A stretch of DNA of 9,337 nucleotides from Candidatus Thiodictyon intracellulare (lineage in GTDB: Bacteria > Pseudomonadota > Gammaproteobacteria > Chromatiales > Chromatiaceae): positions 1-9,337 of the forward strand of contig JADNEJ010000015.1 in NCBI GenBank assembly GCA_016292295.1, in the 5' to 3' direction. Every line of letters starts with the position of its first letter. Positions within the stretch are counted from its first letter, which is position 1. A program made the translations under genes and the position numbers. The notes beneath the pieces are model-generated. The model worked only from the letters and a program-made list of their open reading frames with translations. It was not told the DNA's origin and ran no database searches. Below are positions 1-7,800 of the stretch, one piece after another.

Positions 1-165
1 TCTGCCTGGCGTGGAACCTGAAACGGATGGCCGTATTACGTCTGCAGTCAGGAGAGCACCGAGGAAAACTGCGTTTCTAGCCGAAAACAGCCTCTTTTTT
101 GCCACAAAAGCCCGTCCAATGGCCTCAGGCGGTGGCGCCAGTCGCTAAGTCCGACAGTCTGCTAG
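1..165 (+). mobile_element. 3' end of an IS1182-like insertion sequence (left copy)
   Basis: These bases match the reverse complement of 9107-9271 over exactly 165 positions without a gap. I count 14 mismatches by hand, about 91% identity. Homology stops abruptly after CTGCTAG at 159-165: the next bases are ACTTT here and GATGG in the other copy, so this is the element's end. It contains the last codons of a transposase (3-80) followed by about 85 bp of non-coding IS end. The rest of the element lies off the left edge. The IS1182 assignment comes from the look of the transposase C-terminus and is inference. Confidence 0.8.
3..80 (+). pseudogene. Transposase C-terminal fragment with lost stop codon
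   Basis: The fragment reads CLAWNLKRMAVLRLQ, the closing segment typical of IS1182/IS5-type DDE transposases (the helix usually written as LAYNLKR or LAWNLKR). In the right-hand copy the frame ends with TAA directly after LRLQ. Here that codon is TCA (48-50), so the frame runs ten codons further to a TAG at 78-80. The gene body lies outside the window, so whether this copy is otherwise functional cannot be judged. A ten-residue extension alone need not inactivate it, and 'pseudogene' is used because of the altered end and partial state. Confidence 0.6.
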
Positions 166-174
166 ACTTTAGGC

Positions 175-849
175 ATGAACAGCCGCCGCGAATCACTGAT
201 CGCCGAAATCGAGTCCGAGGTCCGCCACACCCGGCAGGAACTCGGTTTCGACCGCCTCGCCCCCGCCGTGCGTGCCGCCCTGTCCGCTGTCCCCCGCCAC
301 GCCTTCGTGCCACCCGCGCAGCGCGACTTGGCCTACGCCAATCACCCGCTGCCCATCGGCAGCGGCCAGACCATCTCCCAGCCCTATATCGTCGCTATCA
401 TGAGCCAATTGCTCCAGTGCGGCGCCGGGGAGCGGGTCCTGGAGATCGGCACCGGCTGCGGCTACCAGGCAGCGGTGCTGGCCGCTATGGGACTCGCGGT
501 CTACTCGATGGAGATAGTCCTGGAACTGGCGCAGCGCGCCCGCACGACCTTGGCAGAACTGGGTTATGACCAGGTGCAGGTGCGCACCGGAGACGGTTGG
601 CAGGGCTGGCCGGAGGCGGCCCCCTTCGCCGGCATCATCGTCACCGCCGCCGCACCGCGGCTCCCCAAATTCCTCCTGGAACAACTGCGGCCGGGCGGGC
701 GGCTGGTGATCCCCCTCGGCGCGCCCGAGGCCATCCAGGACCTCTGCGTCTACGTTAAGGAGGCGACCGGGCAGGCCAAGGGCCACCAGGTGCTGCCGGT
801 GCGCTTCGTGCCGATGACCAGCGGGCTGAGGCGTCAGGACACGCCTTAA
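175..849 (+). CDS. pcm: Protein-L-isoaspartate(D-aspartate) O-methyltransferase
   Basis: This cytoplasmic repair enzyme transfers a methyl group from S-adenosylmethionine to the isoaspartyl carboxylate in aged proteins, which starts conversion back to aspartate. The 224-residue product is slightly longer than E. coli Pcm (208). Visible signatures are the family-specific PLPIGSGQTISQPYIVA (58-74), the SAM-binding motif I VLEIGTGCGYQ (88-98), the acidic residue after strand 2 in YSMEI (110-114), GDGWQGW (139-145), RPGGRLVIPLG (172-182) and the C-terminal VRFVPMTSG (209-217). All are intact, so the gene is probably functional. The ATG at 175 fits the N-terminus of the family. No convincing ribosome binding site precedes it: the only purine run, AGG at 171-173, is too close. 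The IS end lies only nine bases upstream, so native control sequence has probably been displaced. It converges on the ATPase pseudogene, with stop codons overlapping at CTTAAG. Confidence 0.93.
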   Translation: MNSRRESLIAEIESEVRHTRQELGFDRLAPAVRAALSAVPRHAFVPPAQRDLAYANHPLPIGSGQTISQPYIVAIMSQLLQCGAGERVLEIGTGCGYQAAVLAAMGLAVYSMEIVLELAQRARTTLAELGYDQVQVRTGDGWQGWPEAAPFAGIIVTAAAPRLPKFLLEQLRPGGRLVIPLGAPEAIQDLCVYVKEATGQAKGHQVLPVRFVPMTSGLRRQDTP

Positions 850-1461
850 GCCGGAGCAGCCGCCGCCAACTCCGTCAACGCGGCCGTAAGCCCGATGGCC
901 TCCACCCCCGCGGCCAAGGGGTAGCGGTCTTCCCCGGATAAAATCCTAGCGCCAGACCAGGCTGTCGGCATCGGAGGTGGCCAGCAGGCTGTCCGGAAAG
1001 CCCTCGCGCAGCCACAGGCGATTCAACGCGGCGGAGTTCGGGGCGGCCTCCAGGCAGTTGAGCGGCGCCAGATCGACATACTCGATGCGTCCGGCCAGGC
1101 TCTCTCCCGATTGCCGCAGGAGATCCATGGAAGCCGATCCCAGGACCAGAAAGCGGCCAGTGCGCCGCCTCCGCCGTCGGCTCTGATCGATGAGCCCGCG
1201 CAGGATCTGGAACAGTTCCGGGACCCGGTGGATCTCGTCGAGGATGACCAGCCGGTCCTCGTAAGCGGACAGAAAGAGCGTCGGATCGGCCAGTTTCGCC
1301 CGCTTCTGGGGCAGTTCCAAGTCCAGGTAAAGCGACCCCGTCGTTTCGGCGATAGTCAGGGCCAGCGCGGTCTCGCCGACCTGATGCGGCCCGATCAGGG
1401 CGACCGCCGCCTGGCGCGCAAGGGCCTGCTCGACGGTTTGGAGTGCGTGACGGGGAAACAT
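846..1461 (-). pseudogene. Decayed AAA_14/DUF4143-type ATPase gene
   Basis: From ATG 1461 the frame encodes the N-terminal half of a P-loop ATPase of the AAA_14 plus DUF4143 kind, whose intact members run to roughly 370-400 residues; their cellular role is poorly defined. Visible are a Walker A region GPHQVGETA (residues 24-32), Walker B RLVILDEIH (70-78), LVLGSASMDLL and the LAPLN segment. Three lesions mark it as dead. The Walker A lysine is glutamate (GAG at 1374-1372, expected GKT). The frame ends in TAG (948-946) after SLVWR, where the family normally continues with a glutamine and then DFIR; DFIR still follows the stop. After DFIR the sequence jumps, in another frame, to SGEDRYPLAAGVEAIGL and on to a TAA at 848-846, which resembles the family's extreme C-terminus. 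About 190 codons, including most of DUF4143, therefore appear deleted. The longer reading to 1527 adds 22 residues that do not look like family sequence. Confidence 0.82.
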
Positions 1462-1542
1462 CCTTGCAATTCTAAAGTCTCGCTTTCGATTTGCAGGGAT
1501 CGAAGGGCACTTGGATCCCAATGCCATTAATTTAGGCCACGC

Positions 1543-2287
1543 TTACCGGCAGCGCTTGAAGTTGGGGTTGAAACCCTGGATTTTAGACGGCATTATCTTG
1601 CGTAGGGCGACGCGATCTGGTCGCACGGCTTCGACACTGGCCGCCATCGTCAAGACCAACGCAGTGACCAATTCCTGGCCCGCGAGTCCCAAGAGCAGCC
1701 ATGCGATGGCGTGCTTCATCTGCGAGAAGGTGTTGGCGAAGTTCATCCGGTAGGCGTGACGCCGCGTCTGGTAGAGCCGGTCGGCAATCGCCTGGGCGAC
1801 CCAGACCAGAATCGTCGTGAGGTTCATGGCGAAGATTTTGGCGTAGAAATCCTGACGTACGCACTGGGCACTGCGCCAGGAGAAATTCGCGATCTCCACT
1901 AGGCACTTGGCGCGTTTGTATTGCTCCTCTATGCCCCACCTTAAGTTATATAGGTGTTTGAAAACATGCGCTGGAAAGGCTTCCTCATCGTGCAGCAAGG
2001 TGGTCAGCACCTCGGTCTCCCCGCTCTTGAGGGTCACTCGTACCAAGCGCATCTGCATGCGGCACGGTGGGCAGCTCATAAGCTTCGTACTGGCGACGGA
2101 CGTCCGCGCTGGGAGTGAAAGCGAGCACCGCACTGGCGACACAAGAGGCCATAAAGTCTTTGATTTAGTTTGAGAATACGACAGACAGGCGCATGCAGAA
2201 ATCTCGCTGTTTCAGCGCATGGAGCGCGAAGAACCAAAAGGTCGGGTAGCCACGATCGTAGAACACTAGTACCCCACGATGGAAATT
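1543..2287 (-). pseudogene. IS4-family transposase remnant (C-terminal part, stop plus frameshift)
   Basis: The 1543-2050 part carries the IS4 signature Y-(2)-R-(3)-E-(6)-K exactly, as YNLRWGIEEQYKRAK, so the catalytic glutamate is present. It ends with FNPNFKRCR and TAA at 1545-1543. Upstream, from about 2287 to 2060 in a different frame, the second catalytic aspartate region is readable as VFYDRGYPTFWFFALHAL, followed by QRDFCMRLSVVFS, KDFMAS and AFTPSADVRRQYEAY. That frame carries an in-frame TAA at 2167-2165, and it is joined to the C-terminal frame by a frameshift around 2050-2075. The N-terminal part with the first catalytic aspartate is absent, so the gene cannot make a working transposase. 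The downstream flank (about 1521-1542, beginning AATGCCATTAATTTAGG) may include the element's terminal repeat. The upstream limit near 2287 is where I lose recognisable protein sequence. Confidence 0.82.
2165..2167 (-). other. In-frame TAA inside the IS4-family remnant
   Basis: Reading the DRGYP frame on the minus strand gives LSVVFSN, a TAA, then IKDFMASCVAS. Related transposases continue through this point, usually with glutamine, so a CAA-to-TAA change is the simplest explanation. It is one of two visible lesions inside the remnant, apart from its missing N-terminal part. Confidence 0.65.
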
Positions 2288-2553
2288 CTAATGCTATTTC
2301 TTGGAATATGTCGTAAGGTACAATTTTTTCAGAATTCTACTGATTCCCTGCGATGCCATTACTGCGTGCTGCTCCCGTCCCTGTAACCGATCGTGAGCGT
2401 CGACAACTGAAGACGTTTGAACGTTGAACGGCCTTGATCATAATTCCGCCCACCTTGTTCAGTCCCGGCATCGCCGCTCCCTTGCAGAATATGGCCTTGC
2501 GCGCGCAAACCCACATGGGCCGGCCGGCCTTTGGCGGATTTGTGATCAAGGCT
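2288..2553 (-). other. Unassigned stretch between two transposase remnants
   Basis: I recognise no gene here. The stretch is heterogeneous: 2281-2340 is only 30% GC by hand count, while 2500-2535 is GC-rich. Two minus-strand frames are open across part of it (from 2549 and 2775 down to about 2340), but neither shows a family motif, and after QLT at 2554 the sequence no longer follows the expected DUF4372 transposase, which would continue YRESLRDIE. It is most likely inserted or rearranged mobile-element debris. Confidence 0.4.
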
Positions 2554-2706
2554 AGTCAGTTGCACGAACGTCATACAGAGAAGTTGATCCAGGCATGTGA
2601 ACGATTTGATCTTGTGATGACCGCCATAACGCTGCACGCATTGCCGAAAGATCTGCAGCGGAAGATGATCGGTGAGTTGTGCGAAAACCAGTTTACCTGC
2701 AGCCAT
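2554..2706 (-). pseudogene. N-terminal scrap of a DUF4372-type IS4-family transposase
   Basis: From ATG 2706 the minus strand reads MAAGKLVFAQLTDHLPL, then FRQCVQRYGGHHKIKSFTCLDQLLCM and FVQLT. This is the pattern of the DUF4372 N-terminal domain found at the start of one IS4-family transposase lineage (MNxGKxLFAQLMDxLP, RYGGxxxVxxLSC, MAFAQLT). Only 51 codons survive. Homology stops after QLT at 2554, before the catalytic domain, so this is a truncated remnant. The frame stays open upstream to 2775, but those 23 codons do not look like transposase. The IS4-type piece at 1543-2287 seems to come from a different IS4 subgroup, so I treat them as two elements, although a single element disrupted in the middle cannot be excluded. 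Confidence 0.7.
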
Positions 2707-2858
2707 GTCTCTCGCCCGTCGGATAAGGCGGAAGACTGGCCGAGCGAGGGACCGGCGTTCAAGTCGATTTTCCAAAGAAGCGCAATTACGTCTTTATAAT
2801 AAAATTCTTAAGAAGAATGGTTGAACAACGTTGGGACACTAGTGTTTCAACGCGATAT
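2707..2858. other. AT-rich non-coding DNA between the DUF4372 scrap and the flippase-like gene
   Basis: No gene is supported. Positions 2761-2820 are 30% GC by hand count, against GC-rich coding DNA on the right. It probably contains the 5' flank of the DUF4372-type element. It includes the short inverted repeat at 2804-2818. I see no convincing factor-independent terminator for the minus-strand operon ending at 2859. Confidence 0.5.
2804..2818. repeat. Perfect 6-bp hairpin, ATTCTT-AAG-AAGAAT
   Basis: The two 6-base arms are exact reverse complements around a 3-base loop. The stem is AT-rich and no T-run follows on either strand close enough to make a standard terminator, although AT-rich DNA (TTTATAATAAA) lies on its left. 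It may be part of an IS end or simply chance in AT-rich sequence. Confidence 0.35.
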
Positions 2859-3995
2859 TTAGGTCGAGGAGGTCACCAGCGCGGTGATCGACCCAACGCC
2901 TTCAATGATTTGTTTTTCTTTGTGTGAGTAATTCCCGGATTTAGTGTGATCAGTCGTCGCGCGGCTCCCCCCCGGCCGCGGCAGCAGGAAGGCCAGGCCG
3001 CCCAGCAGCAGGGTGGTGCCGAGGACGAACAGATGCAGGTTGACTGCCCCGACCAAGGCGACCTTGAGCGCCACCCCCATTGGTACCAGGGCGGCCATGG
3101 CGGCGATCTCGTAGCTGCCGCTGCCGGCGATGCCGTGGGCGGGCAGGACACTAGAAAGCTCCGCTCCCATCACCCCGGCCAGCACCTGCCAAAAGGCGGT
3201 CGGGACGAAGTGTGCCAGGACACTCGCAAAGGCGAGGAACTTGAGCGTCCAGGTCCCGGCCGTCCACAGATAGACCCGGGCAATGAGCCAGGGGTTGCGC
3301 GGCGCCGCGGCGGCCACCTGCCGCACCAGGGCGCGCAGCCGCCCGCCTCCGGCCAAGCAGGGCGAGGCGCCGGCGCGCCCGATCAGGGCCAGCACCGAGA
3401 GCCCGGCGACCCAGGTGAGCCCCGTGACCCACCAGACCCACCAGGGGTCGCGCAGGTCCAGGATCAAGATAGCGACGAGCCCCAGGAAATGCATGTCCAG
3501 GATCCGGATCCACAGGAGCGCCGCAGTCGCCTCCAGCAGACTGAAGCCGAAATAGCGGCGCATCAGCCAGGGGAAGACGAGTTCCCCGGTGCGCATGGGC
3601 AGCAGGTTGTTGGCGCTGTTGTGCAGGATCGTTAGGCGCAGCACATAGAGGAACTGCCCCGGCAAGCGCGGGCGGAACCAATCGCGGATGCGCACGGCGC
3701 GCAGGCCATAGCTCAGGGTCGTGAGCAGGAAGAGCCAGGCGACCAGGAGTGGGGAGAAAGCCAGCCAGGAGGCGAGCAGGGTGCCCCAGCCGACGCTGTA
3801 CTGCACCGCCGCGAGTAGGGCGACGAGCAGGGCGACGCCGATCAGCCAGTCCCGGGCGCGGCCCAGGCGGAATCCGCGGTTGCCCCGGCCGCCCGCTGCT
3901 CCCAGGAGTGCGGATTGGCTCAGGAACGGCGGCGTTTCGGCGGGTAGAAGGGCGGCGCGCCCGCAGGACGGGTCTTGAAGCGGCGATGCACCCAA
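2859..3995 (-). CDS. Flippase-like (LPG-synthase TM / UPF0104) integral membrane protein
   Basis: A very hydrophobic protein of up to 378 residues, with roughly eight membrane spans between residues 50 and 340. The motifs NNLLPMRTGE (129-138) and HGIAGSGSYE (287-296) correspond to the NxLLPxRxGE and PGGxGxxE landmarks of the PF03706 superfamily (lysylphosphatidylglycerol synthase TM region, AglD-like). The soluble aminoacyl-transfer domain of MprF is absent. Members are associated with inner-membrane lipid handling, and the exact substrate is unknown. The start is doubtful: no in-frame ATG precedes the first span. The longest reading uses TTG at 3995, 76 bp inside the acyltransferase gene, and the first ATG is only residue 133. 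The C-terminus is odd too: after LPRPGGSRATTD the tail TKSGNYSHKEKQIIEG and onward is encoded by AT-rich DNA unlike the rest of the gene, suggesting the native end was replaced. It is probably cotranscribed with the acyltransferase and tamB. Confidence 0.75.
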   Translation of the reverse strand: MGASPLQDPSCGRAALLPAETPPFLSQSALLGAAGGRGNRGFRLGRARDWLIGVALLVALLAAVQYSVGWGTLLASWLAFSPLLVAWLFLLTTLSYGLRAVRIRDWFRPRLPGQFLYVLRLTILHNSANNLLPMRTGELVFPWLMRRYFGFSLLEATAALLWIRILDMHFLGLVAILILDLRDPWWVWWVTGLTWVAGLSVLALIGRAGASPCLAGGGRLRALVRQVAAAAPRNPWLIARVYLWTAGTWTLKFLAFASVLAHFVPTAFWQVLAGVMGAELSSVLPAHGIAGSGSYEIAAMAALVPMGVALKVALVGAVNLHLFVLGTTLLLGGLAFLLPRPGGSRATTDHTKSGNYSHKEKQIIEGVGSITALVTSST

Positions 3996-4885
3996 AAATA
4001 TTGCTCCGGCATGATGTGGATGCGCGCCTCGATCACCCGGTTCATCAGGGCCGCATCGGCCGCCTGGTCCCCGGTGGGAAAGGGACTGAGCGGCGCGTCG
4101 AAGGAGAGTTCCAGCCCCCGGCCCCAGGGCAGGTAGCGAGCGAAGGTCGGGATCACCAGGGCCCCAGACAGGGCGGCGAAGCGCCCGAGCATGGGGACCG
4201 TGGAGGCAGGCACACCGCAGAAGGGTACGAATATACCACGACGCCCGCCGTCCTGGTCGGGCAGGTAGAAGAAAGGCGTACCGGAGCGCACCACGCGGAT
4301 CAGGCCGCGCAGGTCATCGCTGCGCTCGATGGAGACACTGCCATACTGGCGCCGCGCCCGCTTGACTTGGAGATCCACCACCGGGTCACGGATCTTCTGG
4401 TACATGTAGACCCCTGAATGGACCAGCCCGGTGAAGGCTGCGCCCGCCAGTTCCAGCCCCATGAAATGGGGCACCAACACGATCACCGGCCGACCGGCGG
4501 CGATGCAGGCGTCGATGACTTCGCGATGGCGGATGAGCACCAGACGCTTGAGCCGCGCCCGCGAGACCCCCCACACCACCCCCTGGGTGACCGCGGCCAC
4601 CCCCAGCCAGCCGAAATGGGCGCGCAGGATGCGCTCGCGCTGCGTCGGTGCGCGATCGGCGAGGCAGGCGCCCAAATTGCGGCGGGCGACCTCGCGTCGG
4701 TCCGCCGCCAGGTGATAGCCGAGCCGTCCGAGGCCCTGACCTAGTGCCCACAGGAGCGGGAAGGGGAGCCGACCCAGGGCATAAGCCAGACCTACGGCAA
4801 GCCAACTGGGCCAGTACCGCGGATGGCGCAGCGTGGTGGCGCGGGGCAGGGGCCCGGCACTCGGCCCGGAGTCAGGATCGGTCAT
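3920..4885 (-). CDS. LpxL/HtrB-family lipid A (lauroyl-type) acyltransferase
   Basis: A 321-residue protein, close to E. coli LpxL (306). It belongs to the family that transfers an acyl chain from acyl-ACP to a lipid A precursor at the cytoplasmic face of the inner membrane. The catalytic HX4E motif is visible as HFMGLE (140-145), then YQKIRDP where LpxL has a similar Y-x-x-x-x-(N/D)-P element, YLPDQDGGRRGIFVPFCGVP (about 207-226) and the C-terminal YFWVHRRFKTRP (296-307). A single membrane anchor is likely near residues 25-50. I chose ATG 4885, four bases after the tamB stop. The alternative TTG at 4900 would overlap tamB by 11 bp and adds MSVDA. The spacing implies cotranscription and translational coupling with tamB. 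Its 3' end overlaps the longest reading of the flippase-like gene. Whether the substrate is Kdo-lipid A or another lipid cannot be told from the sequence. Confidence 0.88.
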   Translation of the reverse strand: MTDPDSGPSAGPLPRATTLRHPRYWPSWLAVGLAYALGRLPFPLLWALGQGLGRLGYHLAADRREVARRNLGACLADRAPTQRERILRAHFGWLGVAAVTQGVVWGVSRARLKRLVLIRHREVIDACIAAGRPVIVLVPHFMGLELAGAAFTGLVHSGVYMYQKIRDPVVDLQVKRARRQYGSVSIERSDDLRGLIRVVRSGTPFFYLPDQDGGRRGIFVPFCGVPASTVPMLGRFAALSGALVIPTFARYLPWGRGLELSFDAPLSPFPTGDQAADAALMNRVIEARIHIMPEQYFWVHRRFKTRPAGAPPFYPPKRRRS

Positions 4886-4889
4886 CGCG

Positions 4890-7800
4890 TCAACGCTCAA
4901 ACTTGTAGAAGATATCGGCGCCCGGGGTGCTCCCGCTTTCGGCCTCGAGTTCGATGCTTCGGCTCAAATCATAGCGCAGCTTGACCGCATTCTTGCTGTC
5001 GCCGATACCGCTCTCATATTCCATATACAGGTTAGGCGCCACATAGGTCCCCACCGCCAGGGCCTCGCCCCCCTGCCCCCCGTCGGCGCGGGGCGCGATA
5101 CCGGTCAGCAGGTATTTGGTGATCTCCGCCTGTTTCATGCCCGGGTCGCTCTCGGAGAAGAAGGCGAATCTGGAGTTACGTAGCGTCCCCACCACCCGCA
5201 CCCCGGCGTTGAGGCTGCCGCTCTCACGCTGAGCCATGAGCAGGAGGCCTGGATTGCCGATGGGGCTGCTGGAAAAGACTAGCAGCCCCTGGGTGATGGT
5301 CAGGGGGGTGCCCAACTCGGTGCCCAGGCCGCTCAGGATGGGGATCAGGTCGGTGCCAAGCCCGATCCCTGGGTTGAACCGGTAGACCCCATCCACGATC
5401 GCCAATTGGCCATCGCCCAGCATCTCCCGGCCCGGGGCCTGACGGATGCGCAGGTCGCCGATCAGGCGCCCGCGTACCCCGAAGGCGTCGATGGTCACGT
5501 CGTTGCCGAGTTTGAGGCGCAGGTCGAGGTCCACCGGGAATGGCAGCTTGTGCGCCCAGGTCTGATCGACCAACACGATGTCTGGAGACGGCAGCAGGGT
5601 CCCAGCCGGGAGCTTGCGCGGCCGGATGCGCGCCTCTGGGACCTTGATCTCGCCCCGCACCTGGGCGCCCTGGGGGGTCAAGCCGATCTCAATATGGGGT
5701 GAGACGGTGACCTGATATTCCTTGGTGTCCGCTACCTTGAGCCGCTCTCCCACGATCAGCAACTGGCCGCTGAGACCGTCGGCGCCGCTCGCGGCGTCAC
5801 CGCTGAGCCACAGGCGCCGGCCGCCGACCTCACACTGGCCTTGGATAGTCAGCCGCTCCAGGGCCGGCGCCGCAAGCGTGACATTCAGGTTGGTGATCTT
5901 GGTGCCAAACAGCGCCACCTCGGCACCGAAGCCGCGCAGCGTCGCTTGGCCTTTGACCCCGGGCCTGCTCAGGGTGCCGCCCAGGTCGAAGTCCAGGGCC
6001 AGCTTGCCGGTGATCCCGGTCAGGTTCGGGACCAGGTTGGAGAACCGTGCGAGCCCCGCGACGCCTCCGTGCACCGCACCGCGCAAGGGCTGGTCCGGGC
6101 GCGCCGGGGCGTCGAGGCGCCAGCCCGGCAGGTCTACCGAGGCGCCGAGCTGACCCAGGCCCCGCAGCGGCAGGTCCAGTCGCGCCCTCAGGCCCCGGGC
6201 GCTGGCGTCCAGGGTCAGGCGCGCTTGAGAGAGGTCAAGTTCCTCGAACCTGGCCTGGCCCAGGTCCAGACGCAGACGCCCCTGGGGAAGCTCGGCCAGA
6301 GCACTGCCGGTCAATACCGGACCCTTGGCCGTAAAGCGCCCCTTAACCCGGGCAGCGCCCTGCGCGGCCAGGTTCGCGGGCAGCAGGTCCTGGACCAACT
6401 CGGCCCCCAGGGGATCCAGGTCGATGGTGGCCGTCCATTCGCCCGGGTCTGTCTGATCGAACCCCAGACAGCCCTCGGAGCCCTTGCCGTTACGCAGACA
6501 CAAGGGGCCCGCCGCGACCTTGGGGCCGATCAGGCTCAGAGGCATGGCCTTCTGGAGACGCCAATTGCCGTCGCTCGCGCTGTCCAGATCTAAGCGGCTC
6601 AGGGTCCCCCGGTAAGCGGCCGGACCGGCAGCGGCCAGTTTGAGTCCGACGGCCGCCTCTAGTCGGATGGACAGGGGTTGGCCGGTGGCCACGACACTCA
6701 GGCGATGGTTCGGCACGCTGCCGTCCCCGCGCACCTCCAGTCGCTCCCAGTGCAGGCCACCGGCCGTTAACCCCTGGCCGTCGAGTTGGACGCGCAAGGG
6801 ACCCTCCGGGGTCAGGGCCAGGTCCACGGAGCCCATGAGGCGCGCGATTCCCTGACCGGCCAGGGCCGCATCCTTGGCCTCGATCTCCAGTGCCACCGTC
6901 GGCCCCTTGATTCCCCCCTGAACCTTGCCGCGCGCCTGGACGCTCCCCTTGGCCCTCGGCATGAGACTCGCGAGATCCGGTGAGGCGAGTTCGAAGCGCA
7001 GATCAAGCTTCTCATTGATCACGCCGTCCACCCGCGCACTGCTGGGACCCGAGGCGGCACGCAGCCCATCGATCCGGATGGTCCCGGCCGCCATCTGCAC
7101 CTGACCCGCGGCGGTGATGGGGTAGCCGCGCAAGGTCCCTTGGATCCCGATGAGCGTCGCCGTCAGGTTCGGACTCTTGGCTTCCAGGGTGCCGCGGCTG
7201 CTGATACGCCCGTCAATGCGGCCAGGCCACTCCGGGGCATAGGAACCGGGGTCGACCCCAACGGCAGCCAGATCCGCCTCCCACGCCACCGCCGGGTCCC
7301 AGGCGACGCGGGCGCGGCCATCAATGCGGCCTTTGAGGACATCCAGGCGCAGCGACACGATCTCGGTCCCTTGCAGATCGCCCGTGCCGCCCAGCAGCAG
7401 GCGCGTCGGGGGGAGCCCGAGGCCCTGGGCGGCGGCCGTCAGGTCATAGCTGAAGCCGGCAAGCCCGCCCTTGGTCGCCAGACTGAAGCCGATTCGGTCC
7501 TCGACCCCCTGGACGATCACGCTCGGATTCAAGTCCTTGGCCTCCGCCTTTAGGTCCCAGGTGAGGTCCGGCGCCCAGGTGAGGCGGCCGGCCGCCTCCA
7601 GGCTGCCGCCCAGGGTGAGCATCCGAAGCGCACTGATCCGGGTCCCCTTGGCGTCCCCCTGGCCCCAGAGATCGAGGTCAATGGCCGGGAACGCGGAGCC
7701 CTGCACCGTCCCGGAGACCGCGTAGTCATAGGCGTCGAAGGTGCCGGACGCCTGGACCCGACCCTGGGGTGCGGTGGCGATCACGGCGCCGGTGAGTGGC

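Noticed and set aside
193..786. 197-codon open frame on the minus strand opposite pcm
   Set aside because: It is antisense to an intact pcm with all its motifs; it shows no recognisable features.
1111..1530. 139-codon open frame on the plus strand opposite the ATPase pseudogene
   Set aside because: The minus strand carries Walker A-like and Walker B motifs in the right order; the plus-strand frame is its shadow.
2434..2799. 121-codon open frame on the plus strand
   Set aside because: Part of it is antisense to the recognisable DUF4372-type transposase N-terminus at 2554-2706, and the rest covers the unassigned stretch; no motif supports it.
2262..2846. ACACTAGT occurring near 2264 and again near 2838
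   Set aside because: The shared sequence is only eight or nine bases around a palindrome and the flanks differ; chance is sufficient.
2868..2888. Possible hairpin GTCACC-AGCGC-GGTGAT at the end of the minus-strand operon
   Set aside because: The stem is only six pairs with one G-T, lies inside the last codons of the open frame and has no following T-run, so it is not a credible terminator.
2946..3635. 229-codon open frame on the plus strand opposite the flippase-like gene
   Set aside because: The translation is compositionally biased (Gln, Gly, Pro, Asp, Arg) with no motif, and the opposite strand gives coherent membrane spans and family motifs.
5841..6593. 250-codon open frame on the plus strand inside tamB
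   Set aside because: It lies wholly antisense to a well-supported tamB and its product is a Gln/Arg/Pro/Gly-rich low-complexity chain with no family pattern, as expected from the shadow of a GC-rich gene.
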